Assembly (NCBI GenBank): GCA_030435675.1 | Contig: CM059622.1 | Span: 2,914,001 to 2,978,000, forward strand | Reading direction: 5' to 3' | Origin: Steinernema hermaphroditum | Lineage: Eukaryota > Nematoda > Chromadorea > Rhabditida > Steinernematidae | DNA: 64,000 nt | The notes under the pieces: model-generated | The model's database searches: none | What the model was told of the DNA's origin: nothing | Seen by the model: the letters and a program-made list of their open reading frames with translations, nothing else | Shown here: one piece after another, positions 57,096 through 64,000 of the stretch | Layout: the number at the start of each line of letters is the position of its first letter | Numbering within the stretch: the first letter of the stretch is position 1 | Program-made: the position numbers and the translations under genes

Positions 57096-58229
57096 TCTGC
57101 ACAGTTTTTCATCTGTACACATCCCGAAGAAGGAGGTTGGATTTGTTTTGGCACTTGCCAACATCGCTCCAAAAGGTTTATTTTTAGCTAGTGAGCAACT
57201 GTATCGCTGTGAACTGATTGAACGACTTTGTTCGTCGCTTTGCGTGTGGTATTAAATTTAGAGCGTTGCTACAGTGGTCCGTCTTCACAGAACGACCAAA
57301 ATAACTTTAGAACCTTGCTGCTGAGCAAAGCACCCGTTTGCAGTGTCATAACATTCACATATGTACAATTTAGCAAATATTAAATGAGAATGGTTTCGAT
57401 ACGGCCGATCCGCGAACGGACATGCACGATCCACTAACAACGGTGTGTTGCTGTCAAGAAGACCTCTGCAACAATAAAGCGAGCGCTGACGATACTAACT
57501 GCTCCGTTTCTTTCTTGCTTTTGCGAAGCGAAGTTCTCTAATAAGTTGAACTACCTTAACCTTAACAGCGGCACACATCTGCAAGTTGGACTGACAACGA
57601 TCGCTTTTGCCCTTCTTCACTGGATGTTTGCCTAAATCTGTTGTACTCCAACGTTTCCGATCGTTTCAATAAAAAGGGTTCATTGTTCTCAGAATGTTGG
57701 AAATATTTGCTAGAATACAGCGACGTGATTTGTGGCTTAGGGGAAGAATCGCGGAGAAACTGGGAATCTCGGCGAGGAATACACGAAAGGAGACGGTGTA
57801 GAATAACGGAGGAAACCGGGATAAATCTTTAAATTTTGCCAACAAAGGCCGTCTATACCGATGGGAAGATCGTGTGGATTTCAGAGGCCAACCGCAAAAA
57901 ACCGTTTTCCTGCTGAAGTATCCAAATTCGGCCAGGTTTTTTGGGGTTCTATTGGGTTGGGGCATAAATAAAGCGACACTTTTGTAATGATTGTTTATTT
58001 GCATTGTTTCAACCATTTCGCTTCAAGGTATTCACCCTTGGCTGATTAACTTAGGAGATCAAAACTTAACACAGAGTGGCGAGACCAAGGCAACGCAAAT
58101 TGTGGCCATGCGTGTGGCATCTAAAAAAGTGCGAACGAAAGCGATGGTGTTCATACATATTTTATCACATTGGCGCATTTAAGTCAGTTCCGAAAAGTAA
58201 CCATTTGTCGTCAATAGCCTGCTGCACGA
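57096..58229. other. Intergenic with one possible mariner end
   Basis: At about 57953 TTGGGTTGGGGCATAAATAA reads like a mariner terminal repeat, but no inverted partner was found. No gene recognised. Confidence 0.4.
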
Positions 58230-59213
58230 ATGGAGCTCCCCTCTGACGTCCCTACTTGCGATTCATCGCTTCCACGAGCTGATCAGAACAGTGATGAGTC
58301 CCTCCACGACGCCGTGAAGTGTGCTGCTACTTCGAGCATTCTCGGCTCTTTGCCGATAGAGATCGTCTGTGACATATTCAGCATCAATCTCGATGTCCAG
58401 AGGTCAGATTTCGTTCAACTTGAAGGACCTTTCGGTCAAATAGCCCAAGAAAAACCGAAAGTGGCGTACGTGAGCTTACAAGGAATGTTTCGCAGCGATC
58501 CCTCAGAACGAGGTCAAGACGAAGAACCGGAGCCACTCAGGGAAATGCACCAGCTCAACGGCGTCCGTATCAAAGAAGTTAGTATTTATAATGAACATTT
58601 ACGGTCGACGGTGGAGCCTGATTGGCAAGCGATCAAGCTGGCAATGAAGGCTCATTATGAAAAGTTCGAGCTCCGTCTTTATTATAACAAACCGCTTGTG
58701 GACGAAATGCTAGCTTTGACCCCAAGTGCGATGTGTCAAAAAGTGACAATTACATCGTCAAGTTGCGGAGTTGATAGCCTGAACCATTTTGTTGGGAGTT
58801 TCTTGCGGCAGCGACATGAACACCGAATCAGTCTAACGTCTATCATTGGAAAGCTAAACAAGGAGAATGTTGATTGTGCGTTTAAGCTGTTTCTCAGCGA
58901 CAAAATGGAATGTCTTATGGTGCTGAGACATAGTGAAGATGGTAAAATTACTGAAAGGCAGTTCGAAGAGCTCCTTGATTTCTTCCTCAATCGCGCCACA
59001 GGGGACTACTATTGCTTAACTGGCAAATTTCTTCCAGGGGAGCTGACGCCACTACTGCTTCTTTCGAAGGGCGCTGTGGAGAAAGAGATCATTGAGGACT
59101 ATGTCACTTCGTATACATTGACGAGGGGAGATGTAGTTTTGGATGTCCGGCTAAAGATGGGTTTTGGTTTTGTCTTCGGTGCGAATTTCCGTCGGATTGT
59201 GCAAAATAACTAA
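58230..59213 (+). CDS. F-box-like single-exon protein
   Basis: 327 codons without introns. After a polar leader the segment SSILGSLPIEIVCDIFSINL fits the core of an F-box (LP.EI...IF). The remainder has the loose alpha/beta character of F-box-associated regions (MLALTPSAMCQKVTITSSSC; ERQFEELLDFFLNRATGDYY). F-box proteins link substrates to SCF ubiquitin ligases and form large fast-evolving families in nematodes. Absence of introns in an intron-rich neighbourhood could reflect retroposition. AATAAAAT follows the stop by about 35 bases. Confidence 0.65.
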   Translation: MELPSDVPTCDSSLPRADQNSDESLHDAVKCAATSSILGSLPIEIVCDIFSINLDVQRSDFVQLEGPFGQIAQEKPKVAYVSLQGMFRSDPSERGQDEEPEPLREMHQLNGVRIKEVSIYNEHLRSTVEPDWQAIKLAMKAHYEKFELRLYYNKPLVDEMLALTPSAMCQKVTITSSSCGVDSLNHFVGSFLRQRHEHRISLTSIIGKLNKENVDCAFKLFLSDKMECLMVLRHSEDGKITERQFEELLDFFLNRATGDYYCLTGKFLPGELTPLLLLSKGAVEKEIIEDYVTSYTLTRGDVVLDVRLKMGFGFVFGANFRRIVQNN

Positions 59214-59861
59214 ACGAACTTGTTGTTCATTAACTTGTTATTCGGTAACGAAATAAAATACTTCAATAGTAAAAATCACAAAATCAGCCCGAAGACTATT
59301 GTTCTTATTGCTTGCCAAACCCTCCACCAGATCGAAGCTTAGGTAGTTTGATGCAAATGTACGTTTATTAGTTTGAAGGCGGTGGTGGGACTACGGCTTC
59401 CGGGTGTCCCAACACAGGACTTATCGTGAAACCACTCAGAAAACGAATGAGGGACCTACAGCTATAATCCGGATTCAACTAATTTGTAGAATATGCGGGG
59501 TTTAGAGTTAAAAAATGTTTTGGTCCCATTTTCGACCTCTTTCTCTTATTCGGAGCGATTTCCTCTGATGTCGTCATTTGTGGATAAGCACAGGTGAGGG
59601 TTATACAGAGCTAAGAAAGTGCTAAAAAGGAAATCTCTCAACTCAAAATAGAGAGCCATTCTAGGGGTCAACTTGAAAATGTGAGGTCCTAACCACCATT
59701 CCTGAAGTGTGGTTTTTTTTTATATTTGGCCTTTATTTCTGTAAAGTAGAAATGAGTTCGCAGAGTTCAGACGCTATATAGGTATCATAGCCGTGAGTGA
59801 GAGCTACCTGCTGCATGTTCGCATTTTGTGTTACAGTACTTAACCAGTTGGCAGCATTTGA
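59214..59861. other. Intergenic, nothing recognised
   Basis: AT-rich 3' flank of the F-box-like gene; no feature seen. Confidence 0.4.
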
Positions 59862-61141
59862 GTTAACAGAAAATGGTGATCCGAAAAGGCCATCTTTTTG
59901 AGATTAGCTTATGTTCTGATACATGACGAAGACAGCGTCAAGGATATACGTGATTGAAGACTGTCACCGTTCATCACATGATTAATGCCATAGGAAGCCC
60001 CTACATCAGTTCGCATTTCGCCATTTCGAGCTGCCAGAAAATTGGACATCAGAACAGAATAGACCCCAACATCAAAAAGAATGCAATAAACAAGTGAGAC
60101 CATTTTTATCGTGGAACCCACCTGCCACTCATAAAATCACAGCGAACAGTTGCAGAAAGGTTCCTTGCACACTGTGACAGTGGAAAAACCCCACTTTCCC
60201 AAAAAGTGTGATGGTTTGAGCAGGAACTTTCTCATTTTCATCATATAAGGCGCTGCGGTCAACGCGGAAACTTATCAAGGACTGATTTTTGTGGACATCA
60301 TGATTCCTTAGACATAGGAGAATACAATAAACTTTGAATGGAAGCTCCAGCAGGACTGGGCCCCTGCCTATGGCACTAAGAATAATTTCGACTGCTGTGA
60401 GGCCACCCACCGCGGCCTTCTGGGGCACGGATTGTCAAGGATGTTCGGCCCTGGAACTTGTCCGCTATGAACTCCGTGGATTTCGCCATTTGTGGTAACA
60501 CGGAGAAGAAAGCCTGCTCTTTCAAGCACAAGTCACTGGGCCCGCTCAAACGCGCTCTGAAGAAGGCCTGGGATGAAATCACACCGAAAATGATAGCGCT
60601 CAATTCGAAGAATTCACAGGACCGTTTTGACGCCTGCATAGCCACTATAAAGTGGACATTTTGAATGTGATTAAATGTTTCTTATTTCGAATTTCCTGTG
60701 CTTTCGAATGCTGTAAAAATATTCTCATTTGCTTCGTTCTATGAAAATATACTGTTGATCCATAAAAAATGGCCGATGTTGTAAAGATGTCATAATTTCA
60801 CGACGTTTACTCCTAGGGCATAACCGATGGGCGCGTTACTGAGTACAGTGAACTGACGCCTTACACCATGATTGGCGGCTTGTACGTTACATTCCTCTTT
60901 GTGTTAGAGGTCCATTCTTTAACGATGGTCATTTTTTTGGCACCTCGAGAGAGCGAAATGCGAAGTGATGTATGGACTTTCTATATTAACATTTGTGTGA
61001 TGGACGGTGACTGCCTTATATCACATACATATTTGGGTCCTCCCTACCGAATGCACCTGTCGCTACGCTCGTCGTTTATCACAGCATGGGCTAATCTCAA
61101 AAAGATGGCCTTTTCGGATCACCATGTTCCGTTAACTTCAC
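59862..61141. mobile_element. Tc1/mariner-like element with long inverted ends
   Basis: The sequence GGTGATCCGAAAAGGCCATC at about 59876 recurs inverted near 61123, and similarity continues inward for over 200 bases on both sides. Similarity also extends about ten bases outward (GTTAAC..GAA). The interior holds a broken transposase. Size, about 1.28 kb, is typical of the superfamily, but the long terminal repeats are not. I could not define a clean target duplication. Confidence 0.7.
60200..60664 (+). pseudogene. Broken Tc1/mariner transposase
   Basis: Visible pieces, in order and in shifting frames: VMVWAGTFSFSS, then WKLQQDWAPAYG (the family's WTFQQDGAPAH landmark), then WNLSAMNSVDFAICG, then KSLGPLKRALKKAWDEITPK and NSQDRFDACIATIKWTF, which is the usual C-terminal helix. 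Several stops and frame changes rule out activity. Confidence 0.75.
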
Positions 61142-61662
61142 TGTTTCCAAATGATTAAGTAATATAATAAGGAACGGGGACATGCAGAAGATAGCTATCG
61201 CTCACAGCTACCATGCCCACATAGTGACTTCACGAGCTCTTTTCTACTTCACGGAAATAAAGTCCAAATGTGAAAAAAAATGATCCTCGGATTACCAAAA
61301 AGTCAGACTAACCGAGACCATCTGCTTCCAAATTGACCGCCACAATGTCTCTCCACTTTGAGCTGTGAGACTCCTGTTTGCTGTTCGTATAGAGCTCTCT
61401 TAGCTCTATCTTACTGTCATCTGTACGCATCCGTAAATGAAGATATCAGAGAAAGTCACTCAAAATAATGTGAAGAGGTCGAAAATTGGACGAAAAATAT
61501 TTTTCGGTTTTAAACCCTCGTATTTCACGATTGAGGAATCTGGATGTTGGCCATAAAGTGGGCTGAAGTTGTACATAAGAGTGATGAATACCTTGACTGA
61601 AATCTTCATGTTTTGTCTCAGTAAATTATCAAAAAATAATCGGCCATTTTTTATGGATCAAC
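60754..61662. repeat. Second inverted pair overlapping the element
   Basis: GTTGATCCATAAAAAATGGC at 60754 reappears inverted ending at 61662 (24 of 24 bases match across GTTGATCC..GGCCGAT). This pair straddles the right end of the element at 59862-61141 instead of nesting inside it. Confidence 0.75.
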
Positions 61663-61976
61663 CCTATAACATAACTGATTCTTAGTGTAACAGTATTTAT
61701 GGATCACCCTGTATGTGTTGCCGTGTTATAACAGTCTTCAAAAGTTTTTCTACAAAGAGCCTTATCCCGAAAACTCAAAGATCTGAGCCCGCTTGTAGAG
61801 CACAACTTCCCGAAACGCCCCCGTGACCATGTGCAAACAAAGATTCGCCTCAGCAACCGGCCTCTATTTGGTCAACATTTCGCCGACGGCCCATTAATCG
61901 ACGATGAGTCAGAGCCGAAAATTGAGAGCGCTCGCTTGGGAGATGACTAATTTTTGTCCGATTCCCATAGGTGGCG

Positions 61977-62379
61977 ATGGCGTTCCCCCACTGCGCCGAC
62001 CACAGTCGTCTGATCCCATGTTGTCCAAGCTGCCAAAGTCAGTATGATGTGCATTACTCGCCACATGTTCTCCCTTGTGGCCACAGTTTTTGTGGAGTGT
62101 GCCTCAGACGACAGAAGAAGAAGCGCTGTTTGAGGTGTGGGAAGAAATATCGCCGTTTCAACTGTAACGTCGCTCTGAAAGGTAGAATAAGAGAAACTGA
62201 GTAAAGTTGGTATATGAATATTTGGAGGTGTTGTGGAGAGCCTGAGGTATCTGAACGAAATGGAGGCAGAGAAGTCCGAAAGGTGCGATGAATGCGATGA
62301 GAGATATCCTCTGAGATGGATGAGAGCGTGTCATACCTGCAAAGAGGACATTCAAAAGATTGTCAATCATAGTCTACTG
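61977..62379 (+). CDS. RING-finger protein, 5' exons
   Basis: MAFPHCADHSRLIPCCPSCQ opens an N-terminal RING finger: CCPSCQSQYDVHYSPHVLPCG, HSFCGVCLRRQ, RCLRCGKKYRRFN give the C-C-C-H-C-C-C-C order. A short intron (ends ATTTGGAG) joins to GVVESLRYLNEMEAEKSER, then a second cysteine set CDECDERYPLRWMRACHTCK resembling a B-box, then EDIQKIVNHSLL before a GTAAGT donor at 62380. This is TRIM-like in order and probably an E3 ubiquitin ligase. The rest of the gene is not found with certainty; a possible exon is at 63788. Confidence 0.7.
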
Positions 62380-63067
62380 GTAAGTTGAACTTAATTAATT
62401 TCTCTTAAACCTATAAGGGGCAAAAAAGTACATTTAAAATCGATGAAGAACAGGTTTAACTGAAAGTACATTCAGCAAGGTAAGAAATACAAAAATCGAC
62501 TTCAAATGGAATGCATTTGTTAATCTTGGCTTACCTTTGTTTTACCAGGCACCTAAATCAGCAAAAATGGCTATTTGTAATACGCAGAGTTTCGTACCCT
62601 GAGCCAATTTGATCGGCTGATTAAGCCGGTTATTGCAAGGCTATTGATCTATTGTCATCCCTCGTACCATTTTCCATTCCCAATTGCGTCTCAAACAATA
62701 TGCAGAGCAAAGACAAACCCTTGACATTGATGGTCTTCTAGCTTCGACGGTAGCCGAGTAGAGCGGCCAGCGCTCCCTTACGCGTGAGCGGACATCGGAG
62801 AGGCGAAAGAATTGAATCCGAAAGATGCGCGTCGGCCGGGCACAGCGGACGGAGCGGGATCCCACCTTCAGCTTGGCTGGCAGCGTTCGGAGTTGCAAAG
62901 CATCTGCGGCGATATCCATGAAGGGGCATGGATGAAAAGCTGAATCTGGCAGAGGCGCAGGCGGTAGGGGACAGCGAACGGAGAGAAGAGCCATCTTCTG
63001 TTTGACTGGCAGCGTCAAAATAGACTAAATTATTATTACGGCGATTCTTCAGTGGCTTGAGTGAGTG
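62380..63067. other. Intron or intergenic, nothing firm
   Basis: Minus-strand frames at 62641-63106 contain a twice-repeated unit of about 125 bases (AACGCTGCCAGCCAAGCTGA and a variant), suggesting an old tandem duplication. No gene accepted. Confidence 0.4.
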
Positions 63068-63075
63068 GTTTCGGA

Positions 63076-63468
63076 TAGGGTTGGCTACCGAGTCAGTTCG
63101 AGTCACTCGAAATAGGCGGCTGATCAGTTAAATTTATTAAGGTTGATTCCAGCTTTTTTCATTATAATATCGGCGGAAGGTTTTTAGCCCGGTTCCAAAA
63201 AACTAGAAAAAAAGAAAATTGGCACCAAAAGTTGATCTGACTCGAAAAATGACTCGAACCGACTCGACTCGAAAAGCCTCGAGTCACTTTCCGAGTCAGG
63301 TCGACGTTTGGTGTCAATTTTCTTTCGGTCTCAAAAGAATTTCATACGAGCCCGGGCTAGAAATCTTCCGCCGATATTACAATGAAGAAAGCTGGAATCA
63401 ATCTTAATAAATTTAACTAATCAGCCGTCTATTTCGATTGACTCGAACCGACTCGGTTGCCAACCCTA
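63076..63468. mobile_element. hAT-type MITE
   Basis: 393 bases bounded by TAGGGTTGGC and its inverse GCCAACCCTA, with a perfect 8-bp duplication GTTTCGGA at 63068-63075 and 63469-63476. The arms match for about 115 bases, including ..ATATCGGCGGAAG... The centre has runs of GACTCGAA. An 8-bp duplication is the hallmark of hAT transposons; no coding capacity. Confidence 0.85.
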
Positions 63469-63787
63469 GTTTCGGAAGTGCAGCGAAAATTCGGCTTCGC
63501 GGGTCAGGTGGTAATGATGGTCTTCTTGGCTGTTTAGGGTACAGTAGCCGATGATAAGCACACAAGAAATGGAGACACCAATTAGGAATAGCGGGAAGAT
63601 TGGTACTCATTGATTCAACTCGAAACTAGGTCTAGGGGCACCACTTGCGTAGTGACCGAAAGCCGGTTGCTCCCCAGCCTCGAAGAGAGATCGGATGCCA
63701 AATTGATGCATCTGAGACCTGCAAAGATTCCCGCTTGTATTCTCCCAAGTATACAACCCATATAGTCTTACAGTACATTCCATTCCA

Positions 63788-64000
63788 GCAATGCCACATC
63801 TGCCTGGAATGTTGCGTCAGTCGACACAACGGTCACTACTACAGCAGAATAGATATCAGCCTGCCCAGAGAAATCCATTCCCATCGTCATCCACTTCCTT
63901 CAGCCCCATACACCAGAAGACACTCCTCCGTTGCCCTCCGCTCCACTTCGACTCCCCACACCCGGCACGTCACTCCGAGCTCCTCGCGCTTCTACTCGAC
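63788..64000 (+). CDS. Possible exon running off the right edge
   Basis: After a CATTCCAG acceptor the frame reads QCHICLECCVSRHNGHYY and stays open to the window end with a Ser/Pro/Arg-rich composition. All three frames are open here, so the choice is uncertain. The cysteine/histidine cluster would suit a further zinc-binding part of the RING gene at 61977, with the MITE lying in an intron. Confidence 0.3.

Noticed and set aside
57953..58200. Complete mariner element
   Set aside because: One end-like sequence is present, but no inverted partner or transposase was found nearby.
62641..63106. Arg/Ser-rich minus-strand gene
   Set aside because: Two overlapping frames are equally open over a degenerate tandem duplication; no start, splice sites or recognisable motif.

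Overview
The window reads as nuclear DNA of a free-living-type nematode. The support is: a worm-specific Argonaute (WAGO) gene, Srx-type chemoreceptor genes, a secreted PAN-like/C-type-lectin gene, many very short introns (typically 42-50 nt, GT..TTTCAG), and a dense scatter of DNA transposons. I cannot name the species from sequence alone. All gene models are my own hand splicing, so exon edges can be off by a few bases.

Layout. 0.4-1.8 kb: two small multi-pass membrane genes on the minus strand. 2.7-6.3 kb: a WAGO-like Argonaute whose visible catalytic residues are partly lost. 6.37-7.66 kb: a Mutator-like (MULE) element with tandem-repeat terminal inverted repeats, 11-bp target duplications and a transposase C-terminus. 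7.8-8.5 kb: a small coiled-coil gene. 8.8-12.3 kb: a PARP1-type poly(ADP-ribose) polymerase. 12.5-17.4 kb: two more membrane genes of the same general style, two decayed fragments (serpin; P-loop sulfotransferase-like) and an orphan gene. 17.4-23.4 kb: gene-poor, with a mariner element. 23.4-33.6 kb: a PAN/C-type-lectin gene and its truncated paralog, a large coiled-coil gene, a foldback transposon, and two further PARP1-derived loci (one with a full catalytic domain, one gutted). 35.5-39 kb: two almost identical Srx-type receptor genes in tandem. 39-43.7 kb: essentially empty. 43.7-50.5 kb: another 7TM gene (possible frameshift), two orphan genes (one with a signal peptide) and an SH2-tyrosine pseudokinase. 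50.8-52.3 kb: an intact serpin. 54.2-56.8 kb: two more small membrane genes. 57-64 kb: an F-box-like single-exon gene, a Tc1/mariner-like relic with long inverted repeats, a RING-finger gene and an 8-bp-TSD MITE.

How it fits together: there is no operon-like pathway. The picture is of chromosome-arm-like DNA where lineage-specific families (PARP, Srx, small membrane proteins, serpin, PAN) duplicate and decay among DNA transposons. The Argonaute would act in small-RNA silencing. It is notable that a transposon sits 92 bp downstream of its stop codon.
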